DNA of 64,000 nucleotides, taken from an uncultured Polaribacter sp. (GTDB taxonomy: Bacteria; Bacteroidota; Bacteroidia; Flavobacteriales; Flavobacteriaceae). The stretch lies in assembly GCF_947497695.1 (NCBI RefSeq), contig NZ_CANMHM010000001.1:515948-579947 (forward strand), given 5' to 3'. The notes under the pieces are model-generated. The model was not told the origin of the DNA and made no database searches. It saw nothing but the letters and a program-made list of their open reading frames with translations. The position numbers were made by a program, and so were the translations under genes. Below are positions 27,421-39,400 of the stretch, piece after piece. Numbering within the stretch: position 1 is the first letter of the stretch; each line of letters opens with the position of its first letter.

Positions 27421-27663
27421 TTAGCCCCCACTAACAGGTGGAATTACAGCAACAACATCTGCTTCTTTTAAAACTACATCATCTGTTGCATAACTTTCAT
27501 TGACTGCAATAGCATAAGAATTAATGTTTTTTAATTGCGGATATTCTTTTGATAGCAAATTTTTAAAATCTACAAGAGTAGAAGCTTCTGAAAGAACTAA
27601 ATCTAAGGTTGATGTATTTACCAAATCTGTTGTAATCCCAAAAAATAAAACTTTAATTTTCAT
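27421..27663 (-). CDS. moaD: MoaD/ThiS-family sulfur carrier protein
   Basis: The 80-residue protein has the ubiquitin-like beta-grasp pattern and ends in VIPPVSGG, the Gly-Gly tail that is adenylated and thiocarboxylated. The FGITTDLVNTSTLDLVL and LLSKEYPQLKNI segments match MoaD, the small subunit of molybdopterin synthase, better than ThiS. No other moa, moe or mob genes are near, so it is an orphan in this window. It is convergent with the spoU gene, 44 bases apart. Confidence 0.85.
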   Translation of the reverse strand: MKIKVLFFGITTDLVNTSTLDLVLSEASTLVDFKNLLSKEYPQLKNINSYAIAVNESYATDDVVLKEADVVAVIPPVSGG

Positions 27664-27763
27664 TTTTCAAAAATAAGGTTTTTTATATCAAAAGAATCAA
27701 TTTTAAGAGTGTGCTTTCATCAGAATAACAATTATTAATGAAGCTTAAAAGAGCATTTTTCAA

Positions 27764-30208
27764 TTAATTAAATAAACTTAATCTAAATAGTAAACCATCG
27801 TTTTTAATTCCTGCATGAAATGATTTTACATAATCTATTCTTAAAAAACGCCATTTACCAAAACCCATGTTAGCTAAACCCATAGCATATTCTGTGTATG
27901 AATTTTTGCCTGCCATAAATAGCGTTTTTGCACCACCAACTAAATGGAGATTTAACTTATTTAATAACGGAACCAGATCTAAAATAGTTCCTTTAAAATT
28001 ATGCTCAATATGAGCTTCTGCATATTTATCATTTGTAAAAAATTTGTAATATTCTAACAAACCAAAACTATTTAATTGATTGTCTGTTAAAAAAGTTAAT
28101 TCATTTCCAATAACTTGTAAATTATCCATAAAAGCAATGTTTTTCTTTTTCAAAAAAACACCTCCTCTAATATTGTACTTTAAATCGCCATAATTACCAG
28201 CAGATACTTTTTGTTTTATATTGGCTACAAATAAATCTGAATTTAGATTTGTATTAGAAGCACCAAAAGTCTTTTTATAATTTACATAAATAGTAGGGTA
28301 TTTATCATTACCAATATTTTCTTTTTTATTAGGATAAGATAAATATTTTTGATTGATTATAAAAGTTGCACCTACGTTTAAAGTGGCTATTTTATGTGCT
28401 GTAAAACCTGCTGGGTTTTCTGGATTATTAGGTGTATAAGGATCGTTTTTACTTTGCCTTGCAAAAGAAAAATTAGTAGTATTAAATAACGGTTTTCTAT
28501 TGGCATATTCTAAAGAAGAAGAAAAATAAACACCATTTTTAACTTCTTCTGAATAACTAATTTTGGCAAATTCTTTTTCATAAATTTTTAAATGATTTTC
28601 TCTTAATAGTAAGGCACGAATCATATTGTTCATTTTAGAAATTGGCTCTCTTTCATTAAATTGTGCAGTTGTAACTCCAGCAGAAATTGTATATTCTGGT
28701 TTAGAAATGTCATTCTTTTTTTTACTAAAAAATAAAGTGGGTCTTACACGTTTATCAGCAAAACCATAATTAGCTTTTACACCAGCTTTCCACCATTTAC
28801 CTTTATCATTTACCTTTTTTGAGTAATTAAAACCTAAAGAAGTATTAAAACCTTGTACTGTATTAAACCCAAAATCTTCTAATAACCCATTATAAGAAAC
28901 AGCCCATTTTTTGTACGAATTTTTGTATTTGTAACCAGCTATTGAAGAAATTAAACGAAATCTATTTTGCTTATCGTTTATAGAATCTAAATATTTTTTA
29001 GAGTTTTTAATAAGTTTTATACTGTCTTTTATTTTGTAATCCTTTATTTCTTCTATTGTTAATGGTACAGGTCTTAAATTATTCCAATAAAGAGCTTTTT
29101 TATTAGTTGCATCTTTTTCAAAAGAAAGTACTTCATTTGTAAATGTACTTTTAGAAAAATGATATTCAGAATAGGCAGATGAAAAGCGTCCATCAAACTT
29201 AAAACCCAAGGCATCTACTTTAAAATCTATATTTTGACTTATTAAAACCCAAGCATTATTTTCTGATGAGTAATTATAGTTTTGTTTCAAATTTAAAACC
29301 TTTAAAATAGGCTTATTTATTTGTGCACCTGTAACAAAAAAATCGACTCCATACAAAGCCCAATCATCTTCAACAATATAAATAGAACCACTAAAAACTT
29401 TATCATTTTTACGTTTAGGTAGTACTTTTATTTTGTTGATGAGTTTTCCGTTTTCACTATAAAAAGTTCCTTCTAATTGATAGGAGTAATAGCTAAAGGC
29501 ATTTGTAGATAGAGGAGAAATCAAATCATTTCCAAGTGTTACATTATTGTCATAAAAGTTAATGTTTGCATCTTTTGCTCTGTTAAAACTAATGCCATTA
29601 TCCTTACCAGAAACCTTAGAAGCAATAATTTTTTCTTGAAATTGTCTTGGTTTTTTTTGAAATTTAATTTCAGAAATAGTTTCCGATAAATAAATAATTC
29701 CACTTCTTGTAGTGTCTAAACCTCCTCCAAAATCTCCCAATGTTTTTCCGATAAACTTTTTTGGAGCATTTTTTATTTTATACAAACCTTTAGCGTAAAA
29801 TTTAGCAGTGTAATTTGCAAATTTGTCTGTGTTTTTTTCTTTGTGTGCAATTACATTTTTAATAATTTTGTGTGCAAAATTGTCTTTTGTAGAAATTAAT
29901 ACTTCGTTTAATTGTATACTTTCTTCTGTCAATTTTACATTCAATTCAAAAGGAAAAGAAGTAATATTTACTTCTTTTTTTAAGGTTTTATAGCCTAAAA
30001 ACTGATAAATAAGCGTGTAATTTCCTGTTTTATTAATTTTCAAAACATAATCACCATTGTTGTTAGAGGTAGTGCCAGTAACACTATCATTTAAATATAT
30101 ACTAACAAAAGACAAAGGTGTGTTTTTAGAATCCGTTATTTTACCTTTTACTTGCCCAATAATTATGGGAGGTATAAATAGTAAAAGTAAAAAAAGAATT
30201 TTTTTCAT
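27764..30208 (-). CDS. DUF5686 outer-membrane protein with carboxypeptidase-regulatory-like domain
   Basis: The 814-residue protein has a signal peptide (MKKILFLLLLFIPPIIIGQ). A beta-sandwich CarboxypepD_reg-like domain covers about residues 20-105, with KGKITDSKNTPLSFVSIYLN. The large DUF5686 region then has YAKGLYKIKNAPKKFIGKTL near residue 143, and the C-terminal half looks like an outer-membrane barrel ending in GLLFRLSLFN. It is widespread in Bacteroidota and likely sits in the outer membrane, but its cargo is unknown. The promoter element lies 20 bases upstream of the start. Confidence 0.85.
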   Translation of the reverse strand: MKKILFLLLLFIPPIIIGQVKGKITDSKNTPLSFVSIYLNDSVTGTTSNNNGDYVLKINKTGNYTLIYQFLGYKTLKKEVNITSFPFELNVKLTEESIQLNEVLISTKDNFAHKIIKNVIAHKEKNTDKFANYTAKFYAKGLYKIKNAPKKFIGKTLGDFGGGLDTTRSGIIYLSETISEIKFQKKPRQFQEKIIASKVSGKDNGISFNRAKDANINFYDNNVTLGNDLISPLSTNAFSYYSYQLEGTFYSENGKLINKIKVLPKRKNDKVFSGSIYIVEDDWALYGVDFFVTGAQINKPILKVLNLKQNYNYSSENNAWVLISQNIDFKVDALGFKFDGRFSSAYSEYHFSKSTFTNEVLSFEKDATNKKALYWNNLRPVPLTIEEIKDYKIKDSIKLIKNSKKYLDSINDKQNRFRLISSIAGYKYKNSYKKWAVSYNGLLEDFGFNTVQGFNTSLGFNYSKKVNDKGKWWKAGVKANYGFADKRVRPTLFFSKKKNDISKPEYTISAGVTTAQFNEREPISKMNNMIRALLLRENHLKIYEKEFAKISYSEEVKNGVYFSSSLEYANRKPLFNTTNFSFARQSKNDPYTPNNPENPAGFTAHKIATLNVGATFIINQKYLSYPNKKENIGNDKYPTIYVNYKKTFGASNTNLNSDLFVANIKQKVSAGNYGDLKYNIRGGVFLKKKNIAFMDNLQVIGNELTFLTDNQLNSFGLLEYYKFFTNDKYAEAHIEHNFKGTILDLVPLLNKLNLHLVGGAKTLFMAGKNSYTEYAMGLANMGFGKWRFLRIDYVKSFHAGIKNDGLLFRLSLFN

Positions 30209-30227
30209 AAATAAGGTTTGCTAGCTG

Positions 30228-30235
30228 CAAAATTA
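30228..30235 (-). promoter_or_regulatory. -7 promoter element of the DUF5686 gene
   Basis: The minus strand reads TAATTTTG, a perfect TAnnTTTG match 20 bases before the ATG. Confidence 0.45.
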
Positions 30236-30407
30236 TAATTTCTATTTTAGGTAAATCTTTAAAATTTGTTAAACAAATAATGTTAATTTTTAATCATTAA
30301 AGTTCAATGTTTAATTTATAATGATTGTTTAGTACATTTATAAAAATATTCAGAACTTTAAGTTCCTAAAAACCAAAATATTTCAGTTACACTTTCATTG
30401 AAAAGTC

Positions 30408-30415
30408 TATATTTG
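30408..30415 (+). promoter_or_regulatory. -7 promoter element of maeB
   Basis: TATATTTG is a perfect consensus match 30 bases upstream of the maeB ATG. Confidence 0.5.
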
Positions 30416-30444
30416 TAAGCTAAAAATTTAGCAAACTACCATTT

Positions 30445-32730
30445 ATGAGTGATTCTAAAAAAAGACACGAAGCTTTACTTTATCATGCAAAACCAAAACC
30501 AGGTAAAATTGAGGTTATTCCTACAAAAAAATATGCTACACAACACGATTTAGCATTAGCATATTCACCAGGAGTTGCAGAGCCTTGTTTAGAAATAGCA
30601 AAAGATAAAAATAATGTATATAAATATACTGCAAAAGGAAACTTAGTTGCTGTAATTTCTGATGGAAGTGCCGTTTTAGGTTTGGGAGATATTGGTCCTA
30701 ATGCCTCTAAACCAGTAATGGAAGGAAAAGGATTGCTGTTTAAAATATTTGCAGATATTGATGTTTTTGATATTGAAGTAGATGCTACTGATGTAGAACA
30801 TTTTATATCTACAGTAAAAGCAATTGCCCCTACTTTTGGTGGAATTAATTTAGAAGATATTAAAGCTCCTGAAGCTTTTGAAATTGAAAGGCGATTAAAA
30901 GCAGAGTTAGACATTCCTGTAATGCATGATGACCAACATGGAACTGCAATTATTTCTGCAGCAGCATTAAAAAATGCTATTGATATTACAAATAAAGATT
31001 TTAGCAAAATACAAATAGTAGTTAATGGAGCAGGAGCAGCTGCAATTTCTTGTACGCGTTTATACTTAAAGTTAGGTGTAAAAAGAGAAAATGTTGTGAT
31101 GTGTGATAGCAAAGGTGTTATTAGAAAAGATAGAGGAAACCTTAGTTCACAAAAAGCAGAGTTTGCAACCGATAAAGATTTAAATACTTTAGAAGAAGCA
31201 ATGCACAATGCAGATGTTTTTATAGGCTTGTCTAAAGGAGATGTTGTTACGCCAGAAATGTTAGTTTCTATGGCTAAAGACCCTATTGTTTTTGCAATGG
31301 CAAACCCTGTTCCAGAAATTAATTACGATTTAGCAATTGCCACCAGAAAAGATATTATTATGGCAACTGGTAGATCAGATCATCCTAACCAAGTAAATAA
31401 TGTACTTGGTTTTCCGTTTATTTTTAGAGGAGCTTTAGATGTTAGAGCCACCATAATTAATGAGGAAATGAAAATGGCAGCAGTTTTAGCTTTAGCAGAT
31501 TTAGCTAAAAAATCTGTACCAGAACAAGTAAATATTGTTTATGATGAAGTAAGTTTAGCGTATGGAAAAGAATATATAATTCCCAAACCATTTGATCCTC
31601 GTTTAATTTATGAAATTCCACCAGCAATTGCAAAAGCTGCTATGGATTCTGGTGTTGCTCTACAACCCATAAAAGATTGGGAAGTGTATAGAGAAGAGTT
31701 AATGGCACGTTCTGGTTCTGGTAGTAAAGAAATTAGGTTGTTACATAACAGAGCAAAAAGCAACAGAAAACGTATTGTTTTTGCTGAAGCAGATCATTTA
31801 GATGTACTAAAAGCTGCACAAAGAGTTCAAGAAGATAGCATAGCAAATGTTATTTTGTTAGGTAGAAAAGAAGTTATTTTAGCTTTAAAAGAAGAAATTG
31901 GTTTTACAGCAGAGGTACCAATTATAGATCCAAAGACAGATCAAGAAACAGCACGTAGAGAACGTTTTGGAGCTAGTTATTGGAAAAATAGACAACGAAA
32001 AGGACGTACTTTATCTGAAGCAACAAAATTAATGCGAGAACGTAATTATTTTGCAGCTATGATGATTAATGAAGGGGAAGCAGATGCTTTAATTACAGGG
32101 TATTCTAGACCTTACCCAACAGTTGTTAAACCTATTTTAGAACTGATAGAAAAAGACAAAGGAATTACCAAGATTGCAGCCTGTAATTTAATGCTCACAA
32201 AACAAGGGCCTTTATTTTTAGCAGATACAACGATTAATATAAATCCTTCTGCAAAAGATTTGGTAAAAATTGCTCAAATGACTGCAAATTTTGTAAAAAT
32301 GTTTGGTATGAAACCAAATATGGCAATGGTTTCCTTTTCTAATTTCGGATCTTCAAATGCAGAAACTTCTAAAAAAATTAGTGAAGCTGTTTCTTATTTA
32401 CACCGTCATTTTCCAGATACAGTTGTAGATGGAGAAATTCAAGCAGATTTTGCTTTAAACCCAGAATTGTTAGCCAAAGAATTTCCTTTTTCTAAATTAA
32501 ATGGTAAAAAAGTAAATGTTTTAATTTTTCCTAACTTAGAATCTGCAAATATTACTTACAAATTATTAAAAGAATTAAACCAAGCAGAATCTATTGGTCC
32601 AGTAATTTTAGGACTCAGTCAGCCTGTACATATTTTACAATTAGGTGCAAGTGTAGATGAAATGGTAAATATGGCTGCTTTAGCTGCTGTAGATGCTCAA
32701 GAAAAAGAAAAAAGAGAGAAAAATAAATAA
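30445..32730 (+). CDS. maeB: NADP-dependent malic enzyme with phosphotransacetylase-like domain
   Basis: The 761-residue protein has two parts. Residues 1 to about 425 are a malic enzyme that decarboxylates malate to pyruvate with NADP. They contain AYSPGVAEPC, LGDIGPNASKPVMEGKGLLF, the metal-site motif HDDQHGTAI and the Rossmann motif VVNGAGAAAIS. The rest is a phosphate acetyl/butyryltransferase-like domain (RIVFAEADHLDVLKAAQRVQ, ADTTINI), which in MaeB homologues is mainly regulatory. Length is normal for the hybrid form. A good promoter element lies upstream and a terminator downstream. Confidence 0.96.
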   Translation: MSDSKKRHEALLYHAKPKPGKIEVIPTKKYATQHDLALAYSPGVAEPCLEIAKDKNNVYKYTAKGNLVAVISDGSAVLGLGDIGPNASKPVMEGKGLLFKIFADIDVFDIEVDATDVEHFISTVKAIAPTFGGINLEDIKAPEAFEIERRLKAELDIPVMHDDQHGTAIISAAALKNAIDITNKDFSKIQIVVNGAGAAAISCTRLYLKLGVKRENVVMCDSKGVIRKDRGNLSSQKAEFATDKDLNTLEEAMHNADVFIGLSKGDVVTPEMLVSMAKDPIVFAMANPVPEINYDLAIATRKDIIMATGRSDHPNQVNNVLGFPFIFRGALDVRATIINEEMKMAAVLALADLAKKSVPEQVNIVYDEVSLAYGKEYIIPKPFDPRLIYEIPPAIAKAAMDSGVALQPIKDWEVYREELMARSGSGSKEIRLLHNRAKSNRKRIVFAEADHLDVLKAAQRVQEDSIANVILLGRKEVILALKEEIGFTAEVPIIDPKTDQETARRERFGASYWKNRQRKGRTLSEATKLMRERNYFAAMMINEGEADALITGYSRPYPTVVKPILELIEKDKGITKIAACNLMLTKQGPLFLADTTININPSAKDLVKIAQMTANFVKMFGMKPNMAMVSFSNFGSSNAETSKKISEAVSYLHRHFPDTVVDGEIQADFALNPELLAKEFPFSKLNGKKVNVLIFPNLESANITYKLLKELNQAESIGPVILGLSQPVHILQLGASVDEMVNMAALAAVDAQEKEKREKNK

Positions 32731-32744
32731 CAATTTTAAGTAGT

Positions 32745-32790
32745 AAAACAGAATTTCATAAGGGGTTATAAATTTATGAAAGTCTGTTTT
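32745..32790 (+). terminator. Terminator after maeB
   Basis: AAAACAGAATTTCATAA pairs with TTTATGAAAGTCTGTTTT across a short loop and is followed by T-rich sequence. One base pair is mismatched. Confidence 0.75.
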
Positions 32791-32886
32791 TATTTTTCTG
32801 ATATTTGCTCTATTCTGTTAATAAAAATTGATAGTACAACAAAAATAAAATAAATTATTACTTTAGTCGCCCAGTAAAAAAAGTTT

Positions 32887-33468
32887 ATGATTACACAAGT
32901 TAGAGGAAGATTAGTAGAAAAAAATCCAACAGAAGTTGTTGTAGATTGCAATGGTGTTGGGTATTTGCTTCATATTTCCCTAAATACATTTTCTAGTTTA
33001 CCTGCAGATGAAAATGTTGTTTTATACACACATTTGTCTATTAGAGAAGATGCACACACACTCTTTGGCTTTATTTCTAAAATGGAAAGAGAAGTTTTTA
33101 AGTTACTAATTTCTGTTTCTGGTGTAGGCCCAAGTATTGCAAGAACTATGTGCTCTTCTATGACAGCAGAAGAAATACAGCATGCAATTGCTTCTGAAAA
33201 TGTAGCATTAATACAATCTGTAAAAGGAATTGGTGCAAAAACAGCACAAAGAGTTATTGTAGATTTAAAGGATAAAATTTTAAAAACCTTTAATATTGAT
33301 GAAGTTTCTGTCTCTACAAGCAATACCAACAAAGATGAAGCGTTATCTGCTTTAGAGGTTTTAGGTTTTAACAAAAAACAATCAGAAAAAACAATTTCTG
33401 TTATTTTAAAAGAACAACCAGAAGCTTCTGTTGAAAATTTAATAAAATTAGCCTTAAAAAATTTATAA
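32887..33468 (+). CDS. ruvA: Holliday junction branch migration protein RuvA
   Basis: RuvA binds four-way junctions and loads the RuvB motor. The 193-residue protein has the N-terminal OB fold (MITQVRGRLVEKNPTEVVVD). Two helix-hairpin-helix motifs follow, LLISVSGVGPSIARTMCSSM near residue 77 and SVKGIGAKTAQRVIVDLKDK near residue 111. The C-terminal RuvB-binding domain (ALSALEVLGFNKKQSEKTIS) is complete. The sprA start lies four bases after the stop, so the two are coupled. Confidence 0.96.
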   Translation: MITQVRGRLVEKNPTEVVVDCNGVGYLLHISLNTFSSLPADENVVLYTHLSIREDAHTLFGFISKMEREVFKLLISVSGVGPSIARTMCSSMTAEEIQHAIASENVALIQSVKGIGAKTAQRVIVDLKDKILKTFNIDEVSVSTSNTNKDEALSALEVLGFNKKQSEKTISVILKEQPEASVENLIKLALKNL

Positions 33469-33472
33469 TAAA

Positions 33473-36400
33473 TTGAATAATTTTTTAAAATATACGTTCT
33501 TATTTTTTGCTTTTGCTGTTGTATCAAATACTTCTCTATCAGCACAAACAAAGGACGAAAATGATGCTACATCCGTAAAAAAAGATAGCATCAAATTAAG
33601 ATACGACTTTAAAAAAACCCAAACAGGTGGTTTGTATTTAGATTATTTAGCAGAAAAAGAAATTATTTATGATAAGGGTTTAGACCAGTATGTTATCATA
33701 GAAAAAATTGGTGATTATCAAACAAGAACACCTGTATATCTTTCTCCAAGTGAATATGCTCAATATCGTTTAAAAAGAGATATGAGGCAGTACTTTAAAG
33801 ACAAAGTAAGTGCAACAAATCCAAAGAAAAAAGGTTCTCAAGAAACTCAAAAAAATCTACTCCCTACCTATTATATAAATTCTAAATTTTTTGAAACTAT
33901 TTTTGGTGGTAATAGTGTAGAGGTAACAACTACAGGTAGTTTAGGTTTAAAATTAGGAGGAATTTATCAAAATACAGACAATCCACAATTATCAGAACAA
34001 AACAGAAGTAGTTTTACTTTTGATTTTGACCAACAAATAAATGCAAGTATACAAGCAAAAGTTGGCGAAAGGCTAAAATTTATTGCAAATTATGATACAC
34101 AATCTACATTCGACTTTCAGAATGTTGTAAGAATGGAGTTTATTCCTCCATCACTTTCTGATGTTAAATATGGTGAAGATGGCATTATACAGGGTATTGA
34201 AGCAGGTAATATTGCCATGCCAATAAAAAACTCATTAATTAATGGTGCACAGAGTTTATTTGGGTTAAAAACCAATTTAAAATTTGGTAATACAAGGGTT
34301 ACTGCTGTCTTTTCTCAACAAAATTCAGAGAGTACATCAGTAGTTGCAGAAGCAGGAGCTTCTATACAAGAGTTTGAATTGCAAGCTACAGATTATGATA
34401 ACGATCGACACTTTTTCTTATCACATTATTTTTTAGATAATTATGCAAACTCACTTAAAAATTATCCATTAATTAACAGTCAAGTTAGTATTACAAGAAT
34501 AGAAGTTTGGGTTACCAATACAAACGCAAGCACAGAAGATTTTAGAAGTATTGTAGCTTTTGCAGATATTGGTGAGTCTGACATAGATGTTTTAGTAGAT
34601 GATAATAATAGAGTTTTAGATCGTTCTATAGTTCAAGCTGAAGCTTCTGGTGGTAACTTGCCTTTTAATGGTGCAAATAAAATAGGTACAGATGCTTTAG
34701 AAAATGAAAACTTAAGAAATATATCTACAGTAGAAACGTATTTAAGAAATGATTTTCAAATGGAACCTGGTACAGATTATTCGATGCTAGAAAACGCCAG
34801 AAAATTAGATCAGAATGAGTTTACCTTAAATTCACAATTAGGTTTTATTTCTTTAAACAGAAGATTAAATGATGGTGAGGTTTTAGCAGTTGCTTATGAA
34901 TATACAATAGCTGGAGGTGTTAATGGAAGTACAAAAACTTCTTTTAAAGTAGGTGAGTTTTCTAATGATGGAATTCAATCTCCACAAAATTTAGCCGTAA
35001 AATTATTACGTAGTGAAATTTTACAAACTAGAAAAAAAGAAAATGGCGTTACCATTCAAGAATCTTTTCCTACATGGCGTTTAATGATGAAAAACGTATA
35101 TGCTTTGGGTGCATATCCTTTAGCAGAAGAAGGTTTCCGTTTCGAAATTCAATATAGAGATGATGAAACTGGTATACCCTCTAACGTTTTACAGAACGCT
35201 AAAACTCCAGGAATACCTAATTTACCATTATTACAAGTCTTAAAATTAGATCAATTAGACCAAAGTCAATTTAAAGAACCCGATGGATTTTTTGATTATG
35301 TAGAAGGAATTACTGTAAACTCGCAAAACGGATTTATCTTTTTTCCAGAACCAGAACCTTTTGGTAATGATTTAGTGCAAAAAAATACAAATGATGTAGG
35401 TTTAGATGAAAATCAAGATGAATTCTTTTTGTTCAAACAATTATATTTAGATACGAAAATCAATATTAAAAACAACTTTCAAAATAAAGACAAATACTTT
35501 TTAAAAGGATATTTTAAATCAGAAAATGCTGGTGGAATTCCTATTGGAGCATTTAATGTACCTAGAGGTTCTGTAAATGTAACTGCAGGAGGTAGACAGT
35601 TGGTAGAAGGTGTAGATTATGTAGTAGATTATCAGTTAGGACGTGTACAAATTATAGATCCAGGTTTGCAAGCTTCTGGTACACCAATTAATGTTTCTAC
35701 AGAAAACAACGCTGTATTTAATCAACAAAGAAAAACCTTTATGGGAGTTGATATTCAACATGAATTTTCTGAACAATTTGTTGTTGGTGCAACCGTTTTA
35801 AATGTCAATGAAAGACCATTAACACCAAAGGTAAATTTTGGTGCAGACCCTATAAATAATACCATGTTAGGGCTAAATATAGATTATGCTACAGAAGTAC
35901 CTTATTTTACAAAATTAGCCAATAAACTTCCTTTTGTAGATACTGATGCACCTTCTAACTTATCTATTAGAGCTGACATGGCTTATTTATTGCCAGGAAC
36001 GCCAAGTGGTATAGATGTTGCAGGTGCAGCCACAAGTTATATAGATGATTTTGAAGCTTCACAAACACCTATTAGCTTATTATCTCCTTTAGATTGGCAC
36101 GAAGCAAGTACACCAAGATATGAAACAAATGATCGTTTTAATGGAAATAGTAGTGCACTAGCTTACAATTATAAAAGAGGAAAATTAGCTTGGTATAATA
36201 TAGATCAACTTTTTTATGGTGCTGGTGACACACCAGATAGTGTAGATGCAGATGAACTTTCTAGAGCAGAAACAAGACAAATAGATTTTAGCGAATTGTT
36301 TCCTAACGTTCAATTAGATATTATACAACAAACCTTAGTAAGAACCTTAGATTTAGCGTATTTCCCTGCAGAAAGAGGTTCTTATAACTTTAATACGGGA

Positions 36401-39400
36401 GCTGGAGTTAATGAAGATGGAACTTTTACAAATCCTGAAGAAAATTGGGGTGGAATTATGCGTTCATTAACAACCAATAATTTTGACCAAGCAAACGTGG
36501 AGTTCATGCAATTTTGGATCAAGGATCCTTATGAAAACTACTCATTAACAAATGAAGAGGGTTTGCCAGTTGGTATGGATCCTCAAAATCCATCCAACCA
36601 AGTTGGAGACTTATACATTAACCTAGGAAATGTTTCTGAAGATATTGTAAAAGACAATCGTAAAATGTATGAAAATGGGTTGCCAGAAAGTGGAGGAGAA
36701 ATAAATACAGATACAACAATTTGGGGTGCAGTGCCTTCTAACCCTTCTATAATTTATGCTTTTGATGATAGTGATGAATCTAGAGCTAATCAAGATGTTG
36801 GTTTAGATGGTTTAAATGACGCTAATGAACGCTTAAAACTTGCTGAAAACTTAGGAATTGATGTACAAAATTTGCCTTCTTATTTAGTTGATGATCCAGC
36901 ATCAGACAACTTTCAATTTTTTAGAGGAGGTAATTTAGAGCAAATCAATGCATCTATAATTACCAGATATAAAGATTTTAACAATACACAAGGTAATGCT
37001 CCAACAATTAATCAATCTCCAGAAACGTTTCCTACTTCTGCAACAGCATACCCAGATGTAGAAGATATTAATAGAGATCAAACCATGAATACTGTAGAAA
37101 GTTTTTATGAGTATAAAATTTCTATGAATAAAAATGATTTAGAAGTAGGTAGAAATTTTATTGTTGATAAAAAAACAACGCAACCTCGTTTAGAAAACGG
37201 CGATAATACCAAAAGTACAACTTGGTATCAATTTAGAGTACCTATTAGAAGTGGAGTACCTGTAAATGGAATCTCAGATTTTAATAGTATTCGTTTTGTA
37301 AGAATGTTTTTAACCAATTTTAAAATGCCAGTTGTAATTCGTTTTGGTGAGTTAGATTTAGTACGTGGAGATTGGAGGCGTTATACAAAAACAATAGATC
37401 CAAGTGTAAATCCATCAGAAGATTTAGATGCTAATACAGACTTAAGTAAATTTGAGGTTGGTGTAGTAAGTATAGAGCAAAATAATGGTAGTTACCAAAC
37501 ACCTCCAGGAATAGAAAGAGAACGTTTGCAAGGTACTACTACTGTACAACTACAAAATGAACAATCGGTAACTTTAAAAGTAACAGACTTACCACCAAAT
37601 AATGCAAGAGCAATTTTTAAAAATATTAGCATCGATTTAAGGCGTTTTAAAAATTTAAAAATGTTTATGCATCTTCAAAAAAATGAAGGTGCTGCTGATA
37701 TTAATGATAACGATTTTGCAGCAATTATTCGATTAGGTACAGATTTAGATGATAATTATTACCAAATAGAATTGCCTTTAAAGGTATCGCAAAACGGAAC
37801 TACTGCCCTAGATATTTGGCCAGAAGAAAATAACTTAAACGCATTCTTAGAAACTTTTGGACAAGTAAAACTAGAGAGAGACAGAGCAGGAATTTCCCCT
37901 ATAGAAGAATATTTATCTACAGAGCAAAATGCATCAATTCCTTATAAAATTTCTGTAAAAGGAAATCCTACTTTGGCAGATTTAAGCACTATTATGTTAG
38001 GTTTAAAAAATAATACAACTGCCCCAATTAGTGGAGAAATTTGGTTTAATGAATTACGTTCTGCAGATTTTGATAACGATGGTGGTTGGGCAGCTGTTGT
38101 TAATGCAGATGCAAATTTTGCAGATGTTGCTAATGTATCATTAGCAGGTAGCATTTCTACCATTGGTTTTGGTAATGTAGAGGACAGAGTTAACCAACGT
38201 AGTTTAGAAGATAGTAAACAGTATGATATTGCTACTTCTATTAATTTAGGAAAAGTGTTGTCACCAAAAGATTGGGGGCTTCAAATACCAATGAGTTATA
38301 GTGTTGGAGAGCGTTTTATAGACCCAAAATTTGATCCTCAAACACAAGATGTTAAATTTGCAGAGGCTAAAAGTTTCCATGAAAATAGACCTGCAGGTGA
38401 GGAAAGAGACCAAGATTTAGAAAACATCAATAATGCACAAGATTACACCAAAAGAACAAGCATTAGTTTTATCAATGTAAAAAAGAATAGAAACCCTAAT
38501 TCTACCAAAAAACCGAGATTTTACGATGTAGAAAATTTAGCAGTTTCTTATGCTCATAACAATGAATTTCAGAAAAATTACAATATTCAAAAACAAATTA
38601 ATGAAAGTGTTAGAGCCTCAGCATCTTATAACTATAAATTTAATTCTAAACCAATAGAACCCTTTAAAAACACTAAAATTTTAAAAAGTAAATACTTAAA
38701 ATTGATTAAAGATTTTAACTTTAACCCAATTCCTAAAACTTTTGCAGTTAACTCAAGCATCAACAGAAATTACAACGAGCAACAATCTAGAAATTTAATA
38801 GCAGGTTTGTCTGAGCAGCCAGAATTAAAACAACGTAGATTTTTATTTGATTGGGATTATACCATTGGTTTTGATCTTACAAAATCATTGCAATTAAACT
38901 TTAATGCAACCAATAATTATCTGTATGATACTTTTAACAATGATAATGAAGATTTGCAGGTTTTTGATGATTTCTTTAACACAGGTAGAGCAAATCATTA
39001 CCATCAAAAGTTAAATGCAACGTATGATTTACCTTTAAATAAAATTCCGTTTTTAAAATTTATAAGAGCAGATTATGGGTATACAGCAGATTTTGATTGG
39101 CAAGCAGCACCACAAAATACGGTTACAATAAATGATATTGATGTTCCTTCTGTAGATCTTATTGGTAATGTTATTCAGAATGCAAATACGCATAATTTAA
39201 ATACTACTTTTAATCTTACTAGTTTATATAAAAGTACCGGTTTTGAAAAATGGGCAAAAACAGAAAGAGTTCCTTTACCTCTAGAAAAAGCTCCAATATT
39301 GCCAGATACTTTGGCAAAAAAACCTAAAAAAATAAAACAAAAATACAAAAGGGTTAATTATGCTAAAGATAAAACACCTATTGAAAAAAGAATTTTAAAA

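Noticed and set aside
30483..31208. A 241-codon frame antisense to maeB
   Set aside because: It is a by-product of codon usage opposite a strongly conserved enzyme; the antisense translation has no recognisable domain.
32970..33551. A 193-codon frame antisense to ruvA
   Set aside because: It covers conserved ruvA and the sprA start on the other strand and matches no protein pattern.
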